Assembly: GCA_002716045.1 (NCBI GenBank)
Contig: PAZC01000039.1
Location: 29,777-88,587, forward strand
Source: Opitutia bacterium
GTDB taxonomy: Bacteria; Verrucomicrobiota; Verrucomicrobiia; Opitutales; Seribacteraceae
Length of the DNA: 58,811 bases
Reading direction: 5' to 3'
Shown piece after piece: positions 17,922 to 26,655 of the stretch. Made by a program: the position numbers and the translations under genes. How positions within the stretch are numbered: position 1 is the stretch's first letter; every line of letters begins with the position of its first letter. The notes under the pieces were generated by a model, which was given only the letters and a program-made list of their open reading frames with translations, was not told the origin of the DNA and ran no database searches.

Positions 17922-19832
17922 ATGAAAAATATCGAATTCCATCGATTTGAGAAAATTCCGGCAACTATTGTTAATTCCTCTTTAGATGGATGCCAACAAA
18001 TCGCTTCTGAAATTTGCACATTAATTAAAGAACGTAACTTAACTCAATCACCTACTGTATTGGGTTTAGCTACAGGTTCTACTCCAACTGGAATTTATCG
18101 CGAATTAATTAGAATTCACAAAGAAGAAGGACTGAGCTTTTCTAATGTAATAACCTTCAACTTAGATGAATACTATAATATTACATCTAGCCACCCCGAA
18201 AGTTACAACCTGTTCATGCAGGAACAACTTTTCGATCATCTGGATATTCCAACTAAAAACATTAATATTCCAGATGGTACCGTTGAAAGAACAGCAACAT
18301 TTGCTTACTGCCAAGATTATGAAAATAGAATATTAGATGCAGGTGGTATAGACATTCAAGTTTTAGGCATTGGTCGCACAGGCCATATTGGTTTCAATGA
18401 GCCTGGTTCTAGCGCTCAAAGTAGAACAAGGTTGGTGCATTTGGATAGCCTCACAAAAAAAGATGCTGCCAGAGATTTCTTAGGCGAGGAAAATGTTCCC
18501 CGATATGCATTAACAATGGGCGTCGGTACAATATTGGACAGTGAACGCATCTATCTGTTAGCTTGGGGGCGCTCCAAAGCATCCATTTTAGCCCTTGCCG
18601 TAGAAGGTGAGCCATCAGAGGCATTACCCGCAAGCTTGTTACAAAGCCACCCCAACATAGAGATACTTGCTGATCAAGCGGCCGCTTCTGAATTAACACG
18701 ACTTAAACGCCCTTGGCTCGTTCGGCACGTTGATTGGACCTCCTCATTAATTCGCTCAGCAGTATCTTGGTTGTCTGCAAATTCCGCAAAACCAATATTA
18801 AAATTACTGGATGATGACTATACTGAAAACGGTTTGGCCGACTTGTTGACACAGCATGGCCCTGCCTATGATCTAAACATCCGAATTTTCAACGAGATTC
18901 AACATACCTTGACGGGTTGGCCAGGAGGTAAAACAAAATCTTCCGACGAACGTCGTCCTGAACGAGCCGAACCACATCCCAAACGATCCTTGATTTTGGC
19001 ACCAGAGCCGTTCGATGATGTAATTGGCATGGGAGGAACTATTCATCGTTTGGTTGACCAAGGTCATGAGGTTATTGTGGCCTATTTGACCTCCGGCAAC
19101 TTGGCTGTTCCTGATGCTGATGCCAGTAAGGCGGCGGAATTAGTGGTTGATTTGGCTGAATTAAGTGATGATTGTGAAACAGAAGAAGTTCGTTTAGCCA
19201 AGTCAGTCCTGAAGGAGTTAGGTGAAAAAGCTGATTTCGCAACTGATTCCCCAAATGTTCGCAGCATCAAAGGGTTGATTCGTCGAGGTGAAGCTAAGAT
19301 TGCCTGCGAGATATGCGGTTTGTCCGGATCGAAAGTGCGATTTTTATCTCTCCCTTTTTATGAAAGAGGCAAGTATCGTCAGTTTAAACTTAGCGGCGAT
19401 GACACCGATCTGTTAAAGGGTTTGTTTGAAGAGATACAGCCCCATCAATTGTATTTTACTGGAGCCCTGTCTGAACCGAGTACGGTGCAGGCAAATTGCT
19501 ACCAGTCCATGCGAAGAGCCTTGCTTGATCTCAGCGACTCCCCATGGATACAAAATTGTTATATGTGGCAATATAGAGAGGCTTCACAGGAATGGGATAT
19601 TCAGGAAATTGATATGGCAGTCCCCTTGAGCCCAACGGAATTGACCAACAAGATACAGGGAATCTACCAACACCAGACCCAACGCAGACAGGCACCTACA
19701 TCTGACCGTGCATCTAATGACATTTGGCGGCAAGCCGAGGAATGCGATAGGCGCTTGGCGGAAACCTACGACAATTTGGGTTTGGCTGAATATGAGGCAA
19801 TAGAAGGTTTCAAGCGTTATTCATTGATCTAA
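17922..19832 (+). CDS. nagB: Glucosamine-6-phosphate deaminase fused to a degenerate PIG-L domain
   Basis: The 636-residue protein has an N-terminal NagB domain (about 1-270) with GLATGSTPTG, the catalytic-base motif FNLDEY and GIGRTGHIGFNEPG. It should convert glucosamine-6-phosphate to fructose-6-phosphate and ammonia. Residues 350-600 resemble a PIG-L (LmbE-like) deacetylase domain, a NagB-PIG-L fusion known in Bacteroidetes. Here the first metal motif, normally PHPDD(E/D), reads PEPFDD: Glu362 replaces the zinc-binding His and Phe364 the first Asp. The second His-containing motif is replaced by EPSTVQANC (518-526). The deacetylase domain therefore looks inactive or repurposed. The 5' part of the gene is AT-rich like the upstream gap. 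A NahK-like kinase gene follows, placing it in amino-sugar metabolism. Confidence 0.88.
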   Translation: MKNIEFHRFEKIPATIVNSSLDGCQQIASEICTLIKERNLTQSPTVLGLATGSTPTGIYRELIRIHKEEGLSFSNVITFNLDEYYNITSSHPESYNLFMQEQLFDHLDIPTKNINIPDGTVERTATFAYCQDYENRILDAGGIDIQVLGIGRTGHIGFNEPGSSAQSRTRLVHLDSLTKKDAARDFLGEENVPRYALTMGVGTILDSERIYLLAWGRSKASILALAVEGEPSEALPASLLQSHPNIEILADQAAASELTRLKRPWLVRHVDWTSSLIRSAVSWLSANSAKPILKLLDDDYTENGLADLLTQHGPAYDLNIRIFNEIQHTLTGWPGGKTKSSDERRPERAEPHPKRSLILAPEPFDDVIGMGGTIHRLVDQGHEVIVAYLTSGNLAVPDADASKAAELVVDLAELSDDCETEEVRLAKSVLKELGEKADFATDSPNVRSIKGLIRRGEAKIACEICGLSGSKVRFLSLPFYERGKYRQFKLSGDDTDLLKGLFEEIQPHQLYFTGALSEPSTVQANCYQSMRRALLDLSDSPWIQNCYMWQYREASQEWDIQEIDMAVPLSPTELTNKIQGIYQHQTQRRQAPTSDRASNDIWRQAEECDRRLAETYDNLGLAEYEAIEGFKRYSLI

Positions 19833-19891
19833 TTTTAATGAATTAATGTTTGTCTTTATACTTTCATTTTGGACATTCACCGATTCTTGAT

Positions 19892-20980
19892 ATGGATTTT
19901 CCAAGAGAAATATCGAACCGCTTTCGCATAAACGGAGAATTCATTGATTCCAAGCGTTGGGGAAGCGGAAACGTCAACGACACTTTTCTGACGACATTTC
20001 GATGTAATGGCAGAAAGAAACGTTTCGTTCATCAGCGGATCAACCATTCAGTGTTTGCGGATCCCGTGCTTTTAATGGAAAATGTGCGAAGGGTGACCGA
20101 CCATTTGATTACCAAGGCGAATGGTTGTCGAAGCCTTCGGTTGATTGATACAGAAGAGGGCGAATGGTTTGCTTGCGATGACAGGGGCAATTATTGGCGG
20201 GCTTACGAGTATGTGGAAGATACGGAATCGCCAAGTTATGCTCGCGACATACAACAAGCCTATGAGGCGGCCAAGGCATTTGGTGCATTTCAACGCGACT
20301 TAATCGATTTGCCTGGACCACCCTTAAGAGAAACCATTCCAGAGTTTCATCATACCCGAAAGCGGCTGGATCGCTTTCAGCAAATTGTATCGGATGATCC
20401 ATGTAACCGGATTGCAGAGGTTCGGGAAGAAATCGCTTACATTAATGAACATCGGGAATTGGCGGAATGGATTGAGGCCAAGGAAGCGAGTGGTGAACTC
20501 CCCCAGCGTGTCGTCCACAACGACACTAAATTAAATAACGTGATGTTAGATCGCAATACCGGTGAGGCGGTTTGCGTTATTGATCTAGATACCGTTATGC
20601 CAGGACTTGTTGCATCGGATTTTGGGGATTTGGTTAGAAGCGCAGCAGCATCTGCCCCAGAGGATGAGTTGGATTTGGATAAAATGGTTTTTAGACTGGA
20701 TGTTTTCGAGGCTTTGGCACGTGGTTACCTGCATTCGGCTTCAAGCTTTTTAACACCAGCTGAATTGGAAAGCCTTTCGTTGGCGCCAATGATACTCACC
20801 TTAGAATTGGCGACCCGCTTCTTGACAGACTATTTGGAGGGAGACCCTTATTTCAAAATTGGATATCCGGAACATAATTTGGATCGCTGCAGAGCCCAAC
20901 TTAAACTGCTTACCTCCATGGAGGAGCAAAAGGTTGAAATCAAAGAGATACTTGAGCGTCATTCATTGAAGTCCTCTTGA
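19892..20980 (+). CDS. NahK-like N-acetylhexosamine 1-kinase
   Basis: The frame is open from a TTG at 19850. I prefer the ATG at 19892, giving 362 residues, close to known NahK. The aminoglycoside-phosphotransferase fold is shown by the glycine-rich start (WGSGNVNDTF), the catalytic loop VVHNDTKLNNVM and the metal-binding VIDLDTVMPG ... DFGDLVR. This catalytic and metal-binding pair is closest to N-acetylhexosamine 1-kinases, which phosphorylate GlcNAc or GalNAc at C1. The neighbours fit: a NagB-type protein upstream and a UAP-type pyrophosphorylase downstream would turn the product into UDP-GlcNAc or UDP-GalNAc. Other small-molecule kinases of the APH family are possible. Confidence 0.78.
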   Translation: MDFPREISNRFRINGEFIDSKRWGSGNVNDTFLTTFRCNGRKKRFVHQRINHSVFADPVLLMENVRRVTDHLITKANGCRSLRLIDTEEGEWFACDDRGNYWRAYEYVEDTESPSYARDIQQAYEAAKAFGAFQRDLIDLPGPPLRETIPEFHHTRKRLDRFQQIVSDDPCNRIAEVREEIAYINEHRELAEWIEAKEASGELPQRVVHNDTKLNNVMLDRNTGEAVCVIDLDTVMPGLVASDFGDLVRSAAASAPEDELDLDKMVFRLDVFEALARGYLHSASSFLTPAELESLSLAPMILTLELATRFLTDYLEGDPYFKIGYPEHNLDRCRAQLKLLTSMEEQKVEIKEILERHSLKSS

Positions 20981-21021
20981 GAAAGCTTTCAGGACAACGT
21001 CAAGTTAACCGGCTAAGGCAC

Positions 21022-21026
21022 AGGAG
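21022..21026 (+). promoter_or_regulatory. Shine-Dalgarno site setting the polX GTG start
   Basis: AGGAG at 21022-21026 lies eight bases before the GTG at 21035. This supports the GTG as the true start in a genome where many genes lack an obvious Shine-Dalgarno sequence. Confidence 0.65.
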
Positions 21027-21034
21027 CCCTTCAA

Positions 21035-22768
21035 GTGGATCGCAAGAGCATAATTAAGGTACTTGGGGATATTGCCGTACTCCTTGAAATTAAAGGCGAA
21101 AACCCATTTAAAATACGTGCCTACCAAAATGGGGCCAGAATCCTAGAGACAATGGAGGATTTCGAGGAGCGCTTGGAAAGCGACGCCTTGGGGGAAGTAT
21201 CGGGCTTAGGAAAAGCTTTGTGTGAAAAAATTACGACCCTCCACCTAACTGGCAAATTAGATTATTTTGAGACATTACGTGCATCGGTGCCCTCCGGGCT
21301 ACTGGATATGCTAGAAATTCCAGGTTTGGGCGGGAAAAAAATAAAAGTCTTACGGGAAGCTTTAAGCCTCGAAACAATAGATGATTTAAAGAAAGCATGC
21401 ATACAAGGTCGCGTGGCTGAACTTAAAGGCTTTGGATCGACATCTCAGGACAACATATTGATTGGTATAGAGAACCGGGAGCGTTACAATGCCAGGCACC
21501 TATGGTGGTCGGCGCGAGATGTTGCACTACCGATATTGGAATCCTTGCGAGCTTTGCCCGAGGTGGAGATTGCTGAAATTGCAGGAAGTTTTCGTCGTCG
21601 GATGGAAACGGTCGGCGACCTTGATTTCATAGCCGCTTCCACTCAACCTGGCCCAGTCATGGACTTTTTTGTTTCAATGGATGGCGTAAGCGAAATAACA
21701 GCTAGGGGAGAAACAAAATCGAGCGTTCGCTTGAGTAGCGGAATGCAATCAGATTTGCGTGTGGTGCCACCCAAACAGTTTTATTTCACACTACATCACT
21801 TCACTGGATCCAAAGATCATAACGTAATGTTACGGCAAAGAGCTTTGGCCCGCGGTTTCAGCTTAAGTGAATGGGGGTTGTCTGCAACCAGAGAATGCAA
21901 CCATGCTGCCAAACCACCGAAATCCCTTTTAAGCGAGGAGGAATTATTCAAGTCTCTGGGCCTTGCTTTTGTACCCCCTGAATTAAGGGAGGGACGTGGA
22001 GAAATTGAGGCCGCGGAAAAGGGCAAGTTGCCCAAACTCTGCCAATTGCCCGACTTGCGGGGGGTCTTTCATTGCCACACAATAGCATCTGATGGCAGCA
22101 ACAGAGTGGAGGACTTGCTTTCTGCCGCATCTGCGCTCGAGTGGGAATATGTGGGAATTTCCGATCACTCCAAATCAAGTTTTCAGGCTAATGGATTGGA
22201 TGAAGCTCGGTTGATTAAACAAATGGAAGAAATTGCCGCAATCAACCAAACCGGCAAATTTAGAGCACATGCCTTCACGGGGATCGAATGCGATATTTTG
22301 CCCGACGGAACCCTTGATTTGGCCGATGACATATTAGCTAAATTGGATTACGTAATCGTCTCTGTGCATTCATCTTTCTCTCAAGGCAAAGAGGAAATGA
22401 CAGCTCGTATTGTAAAGGCTTTGGAGCATCCTTCTAGCACCATGCTCGGACACCCTTGCGGTCGCCTTTTGTTGCGCCGAGAGTCCTACTCGCTGGATAT
22501 GGACAAAATAATCGATGCAGCCGCTGCAAATGATAAAATAATAGAGATAAACGCCAATCCCATGCGTCTGGACATGGATTGGCGGCATTGGCGGAAAGCA
22601 ATTCAAAAAGGGGTTTTGGCGTCGATCAACCCTGATGCCCACGACATAAGCCATTTCGACTTTTGCGAAGCTGGTGTACATATCGCTCGCAAGGGTTGGT
22701 TAACTGCAAACAATGTATTTAACACCCGCCCTCTGGAAGAAGTACGGATGTTCTTGGCGAAATCTTAA
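21035..22768 (+). CDS. polX: DNA polymerase/3'-5' exonuclease PolX
   Basis: This 577-residue protein is a family-X DNA polymerase with a C-terminal PHP phosphoesterase domain, used in gap-filling base-excision repair. The N-terminal 8-kDa and helix-hairpin-helix region is at about 1-150 (LEIPGLGGKKIKVLREA). The polymerase metal-binding pair is GDLDF in GSFRRRMETVGDLDF, with a third Asp in SDLRVV. The PHP domain (about 345-570) carries HCHTIASDG, SDHSKS, GIECDILPDG, SVHSSF, GHPCGR and NPDAHD, so its metal site looks intact. The GTG start is supported by AGGAG. Length is normal for bacterial PolX. Confidence 0.95.
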   Translation: MDRKSIIKVLGDIAVLLEIKGENPFKIRAYQNGARILETMEDFEERLESDALGEVSGLGKALCEKITTLHLTGKLDYFETLRASVPSGLLDMLEIPGLGGKKIKVLREALSLETIDDLKKACIQGRVAELKGFGSTSQDNILIGIENRERYNARHLWWSARDVALPILESLRALPEVEIAEIAGSFRRRMETVGDLDFIAASTQPGPVMDFFVSMDGVSEITARGETKSSVRLSSGMQSDLRVVPPKQFYFTLHHFTGSKDHNVMLRQRALARGFSLSEWGLSATRECNHAAKPPKSLLSEEELFKSLGLAFVPPELREGRGEIEAAEKGKLPKLCQLPDLRGVFHCHTIASDGSNRVEDLLSAASALEWEYVGISDHSKSSFQANGLDEARLIKQMEEIAAINQTGKFRAHAFTGIECDILPDGTLDLADDILAKLDYVIVSVHSSFSQGKEEMTARIVKALEHPSSTMLGHPCGRLLLRRESYSLDMDKIIDAAAANDKIIEINANPMRLDMDWRHWRKAIQKGVLASINPDAHDISHFDFCEAGVHIARKGWLTANNVFNTRPLEEVRMFLAKS

Positions 22769-22908
22769 TTTCTTGGCAAACGCACTGAAGTAACGTCCAA
22801 AATCGGGACAACGAGCCATTACATCAAATTGTTTTTATCAGGCAGACAAGCTAAACAAATTAAAAATCCCTTTGCCATTTCCAAGAAATCCCCTTAAGTC
22901 GGAAGTTG

Positions 22909-23202
22909 ATGAATGGGAAGAAGTTGCTTTGGATTACACTAGGCTGTCTTCAGCTCGGCGTAATCCTTTTTTTCGGATATAGATTGTTCGAAGAATATAA
23001 AGAGCTTGAATATCGAGAATCGAAAAAAGCGGCACTGGAACACGAGAAGGAAGATCTGCACCAAAAAATTGAACAGCGAAGGGACTTTCTCGATCGGCTT
23101 GGTCGAGACACTGAATTTCAGGACGCGGTTGTTCGACGTCAATTAGGGTATGCAAAAGAGGGTGAAGCCGTGTTTCATTTCCAGCCCATCCAACAAGATT
23201 AG
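22909..23202 (+). CDS. FtsB/DivIC-like septum formation initiator
   Basis: The 97-residue protein has a short cytoplasmic N terminus, one membrane helix (about residues 7-25) and a charged periplasmic coiled coil (about 30-65). It ends in a short region containing RRQLGYAKEGEAVF. This matches the FtsB/DivIC family (the equivalent Escherichia coli phrase is AR-x2-L-x-M-x-x-x-GE), which links early and late cell-division proteins. A TTG one codon before the ATG at 22909 is an alternative start. The downstream pyrophosphorylase gene begins 11 bases after its stop, suggesting one transcript. Confidence 0.78.
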   Translation: MNGKKLLWITLGCLQLGVILFFGYRLFEEYKELEYRESKKAALEHEKEDLHQKIEQRRDFLDRLGRDTEFQDAVVRRQLGYAKEGEAVFHFQPIQQD

Positions 23203-23213
23203 CTCCAATCACT

Positions 23214-24644
23214 TTGAGCTCCAATTTAGGTCAAGAGACGAGATTGGCCTTTGCTGAGGCAAAGCAAGGGCAGGTTTTTCGCTTTTGGGACAAGCTTAAC
23301 CAAGTCGAAAGAGAAGCTTTGGTTAGCCAGGCCAACCAGATAGACTTAATTGAATTAAGAGAAGGTCTGCAGCAAGCCCTTAACTTAGACTTAAGTGAGG
23401 CCCAATCATTTGCCAACATAAAACCAACTCCCTGGATCTCACTTCCTGCCGACCTCGACAGCGAACATTGCTGGAAGGACGCTCATGAGCAAGGCGAAGA
23501 ACTTTTGCGAAAGGGAAGGGTGGCGGCCTTCACTGTAGCCGGAGGGCAGGGGACTCGCTTGGGTTACAATGGTCCCAAGGGGGCATATCCAGTAACCCCG
23601 GTTACGAAAAAACCACTCTTTCAGGTGTTTGCCGAAAAATTAAAGGCAGCGGAGAAGCGATATGGAAAAAACATTCTTTGGTTTGTCATGACCAGTGAGG
23701 CAAATCACAGTCAAACCAAAGAATTTTTTAATCAATCAAATTACTTTGGGATTAGCTCGTCTAGCATTCGTTTTATACAACAAGGCATGATGCCCGCTGT
23801 TCTCGAAACAGGCGAAATTATCCTCGAGAGTCCAAGTCGCATTGCCATGAACCCGGATGGACACGGAGGCTCCTTTCGTGCGTTGGCAAATAGTGGAGCA
23901 ACTGAGGAAATGATTAAAAAGGGCATTGAAATAATAAGCTATTTCCAAGTAGACAATCCACTTGCTCCATTCCTTGAGCCATCCTTCTTGGGCTTCCATG
24001 CATCCACTGGCTCGCAGATGTCTAGTCGAGCTGCCCCAAAAACAGGACCGGAGGAAAAAGTCGGGGTCTTTTGTTTGAGAAATGGATCATTGACCGTCAT
24101 CGAATACAGCGATTTACCAGAAAAATTAGCCTGTCACATGCAAAGCGATGGAACTTTGACCTTTAAGGCCGGTAATTTGGCAATGCACGCAATTGATCCA
24201 AGCTTTGCCCATAAATTGGGCAAGCGCACCCACGATTGCAAATTGCCCTTTCACGCTGCTCGAAAGAAAATACCAACAATAGATGAGAAAGGGAACCCAG
24301 TTTCCCCAAAAAAACCAAATGGAATAAAATTAGAGACATTTGTATTCGATGCACTACCTTTTGCAAAAAATCCATGTGTAATAGAAGTTTCGCGCCAAGA
24401 TGCATTTAGCCCAGTAAAGAATGCGGATGGAATTGATTCGATCCTGACATGCCAAGCAGATCAATTACGTAAATTTGCCCGTTGGGCGAGGGCTGTCGGA
24501 GCAGAAATTGATACTGATGCAAGCGGTTTGCCGAGCATTAACTTCGAGATAAGCGCCGGATTTGCCCTTGACCATGAGGAGTTCGCACTACGTTGGGAGG
24601 AAGTGGGCAAACCCTCCATTTTAGAGGGAACAGTCTTTACCTGA
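23214..24644 (+). CDS. UDP-N-acetylhexosamine pyrophosphorylase (UDPGP type 1)
   Basis: The 476-residue enzyme belongs to the eukaryotic-like UDPGP family. The nucleotide-binding motif GGQGTRLGYNGPKGAYPV is at about residues 107-124. MNPDGHGG at about 209-216 matches the uridine/sugar binding loop, and the N-terminal helical region (GQVFRFWDKLN) is typical of UAP/AGX proteins. It should form a UDP-sugar from UTP and a sugar-1-phosphate, most likely GlcNAc-1-P or GalNAc-1-P given the NahK-like kinase nearby. The start is a TTG at 23214, as no in-frame ATG precedes the conserved N terminus. The phosphosugar mutase gene follows after 28 bases. Confidence 0.87.
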   Translation: MSSNLGQETRLAFAEAKQGQVFRFWDKLNQVEREALVSQANQIDLIELREGLQQALNLDLSEAQSFANIKPTPWISLPADLDSEHCWKDAHEQGEELLRKGRVAAFTVAGGQGTRLGYNGPKGAYPVTPVTKKPLFQVFAEKLKAAEKRYGKNILWFVMTSEANHSQTKEFFNQSNYFGISSSSIRFIQQGMMPAVLETGEIILESPSRIAMNPDGHGGSFRALANSGATEEMIKKGIEIISYFQVDNPLAPFLEPSFLGFHASTGSQMSSRAAPKTGPEEKVGVFCLRNGSLTVIEYSDLPEKLACHMQSDGTLTFKAGNLAMHAIDPSFAHKLGKRTHDCKLPFHAARKKIPTIDEKGNPVSPKKPNGIKLETFVFDALPFAKNPCVIEVSRQDAFSPVKNADGIDSILTCQADQLRKFARWARAVGAEIDTDASGLPSINFEISAGFALDHEEFALRWEEVGKPSILEGTVFT

Positions 24645-24672
24645 GAATTTTAATGATCACCAAACAATACCC

Positions 24673-26637
24673 ATGAATTTACTTCAGGCCATTCAACAAG
24701 CAGCAGATAGCCAAAATTTGACCCCAAGCGCCCACACGAACATCCAAACGTGGTTAGAGGTTGAGGAATTGCCAGAATGGACCCGCAACAGTCTCACTGA
24801 ATTGATCCGGGGCGAGGAATGGGAAGAGTTAAATGATCGATTTTACAAGGACATTACTTTCGGTACTGGAGGAATGCGGGGACGGACAATTGGTAAAATA
24901 ATGACCTCTTCTGAAAGGGGAAACACGGCAACGGAAGATAGCCCTGAAAGGCCAATGGTGGGAAGCAATGCACTCAATGACTATACGTTGCTCCGGGCGA
25001 CAATGGCATTGTTCAATTATGTTAAAAACTTTTTGGAGGAGCAGGGACGATACGAGACACCGACACTTGTCATCGCGCATGACGTAAGACATTTTTCAAG
25101 AAGGTTTTGCTTACTCGCAGCTTCTCTTTGGAGTCGTTTAGGCGGTATCTCAATGGTTTTTGATGGTCCACGGTCGACGCCCCAGTTGAGTTTTGCAGTT
25201 CGGCGTCGATCTGCACATGCCGGTATTGTGATTACGGCGAGCCATAATCCATCACATGACAATGGATTTAAAGCATATTTCGAAGATGGAGCTCAAGTGG
25301 TTTCGCCTCAAGCCGAGGGTATTGTCGAGCAATATACAAAAAGTACACTTCAACAAACAATCGAATACCTGGAGATGGATGAGAACGAAATACGGATACT
25401 TCCGCAGGATGATGATATTGCATATTTAAAGGTGGTGGAACAGGCAGCGATTGATCCTGAAATTATTCAAAAACAAAAACCCAAGGTAGTCTTTACACCA
25501 ATACACGGAACAGGAGCGATAAGTACGGTACCCGCTCTATGGGAACTAGGCTTAGAACCGATAGTTGTGGATGCTCAAAACAAACAAGATCCAAGGTTTC
25601 CGACTGTAGAATCACCAAATCCCGAAAATCACGAAGCATTGGAAATGGGGATTACATTGGCCCGCAAAACGGGGGCAGATGCTGTTATTGCAACTGATCC
25701 CGATAGTGATCGAGTGGGAGTGGTGACTCTGGGTAAGAATAAAAAATATACTGTCCTAAATGGAAACCAGATAAGCGCATTATTGGCGGAATATAGAATA
25801 AATAAGTTAAAGGAACTAGGATGCCTGCCGGAAGGGGGCACAGAAAGGGCCACCATAATTAAAACATTTGTCACTACCCCACTGGTTGATGCCATTGCAA
25901 GAGGACAAGGTTTGAATTGTATTAATACGCTTACAGGATTCAAATGGACAGGTCAGAGAATTAGAGATTATGAAACACAGCTAAAAAAGGAATTACAAAA
26001 AAAAGAAGGAATATCTTTGGATTATGATTCAACAGATTATTACACCAGAATTAATTTAGGGTTGAAATATGCGAAAGCATTTCTTTTCGCTTGCGAAGAA
26101 AGTTACGGATATTTGCCATATGACTTTGTGCGTGATAAAGATGGTAATGCCTCTACTATAGCATTTTGCGAATTGATTGCAGATTTGAAATCAAGGAATG
26201 AAACGGTTTTAGAATATCTCGATAATATTTATTTGAAATATGGGTATTATGATCAGAAAACAGTCAGTGTCTATTTTGAGGGTGAATCAGGTTCTAAAAA
26301 GATTAAGAACATATTGTGTTCCTATAAAACAGAACCTCCTAAAACTTTAGACGGAAGGAAGATTATAACAAAAAAAGACTATAATGAGTCTGGATATAAA
26401 GATAATGATGGTAAATTAATACCTACAGAGAACTTTTACATATTTACTCTGGACAATGATTACAGCTATGCGGTCAGAGCAAGTGGCACAGAACCCAAGA
26501 TGAAGTTTTATGTGTTTGGCACTGCTTTTTGTAAAACTCTGGAAGAATTAAAAAATGAAAAACAAAATGTTACAGAAAATATAAATCAAATTGCTAATGC
26601 CATTAAGGAAGATTCGATTCTCAGATCTCAGATTTAA
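24673..26637 (+). CDS. Phosphoglucomutase/phosphomannomutase-family protein
   Basis: The 654-residue protein is an alpha-D-phosphohexomutase with all four landmark motifs. These are the phosphate-site start TFGTGGMRG, the phosphoserine loop TASHNPSHDNG, the magnesium loop DPDSDRVG and the C-terminal phosphate-binding RASGTEPKMK. It interconverts hexose 6- and 1-phosphates. The length and N-terminal helical extension fit the PGM2-like phospho-sugar mutase group. It follows the UDPGP gene by 28 bases and can supply sugar-1-phosphates to it. From about 25740 onward the coding DNA becomes clearly more AT-rich than in the first half, with no break in the reading frame or motifs. Confidence 0.92.
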   Translation: MNLLQAIQQAADSQNLTPSAHTNIQTWLEVEELPEWTRNSLTELIRGEEWEELNDRFYKDITFGTGGMRGRTIGKIMTSSERGNTATEDSPERPMVGSNALNDYTLLRATMALFNYVKNFLEEQGRYETPTLVIAHDVRHFSRRFCLLAASLWSRLGGISMVFDGPRSTPQLSFAVRRRSAHAGIVITASHNPSHDNGFKAYFEDGAQVVSPQAEGIVEQYTKSTLQQTIEYLEMDENEIRILPQDDDIAYLKVVEQAAIDPEIIQKQKPKVVFTPIHGTGAISTVPALWELGLEPIVVDAQNKQDPRFPTVESPNPENHEALEMGITLARKTGADAVIATDPDSDRVGVVTLGKNKKYTVLNGNQISALLAEYRINKLKELGCLPEGGTERATIIKTFVTTPLVDAIARGQGLNCINTLTGFKWTGQRIRDYETQLKKELQKKEGISLDYDSTDYYTRINLGLKYAKAFLFACEESYGYLPYDFVRDKDGNASTIAFCELIADLKSRNETVLEYLDNIYLKYGYYDQKTVSVYFEGESGSKKIKNILCSYKTEPPKTLDGRKIITKKDYNESGYKDNDGKLIPTENFYIFTLDNDYSYAVRASGTEPKMKFYVFGTAFCKTLEELKNEKQNVTENINQIANAIKEDSILRSQI

Positions 26638-26655
26638 ACATTAAATTTACATTAT

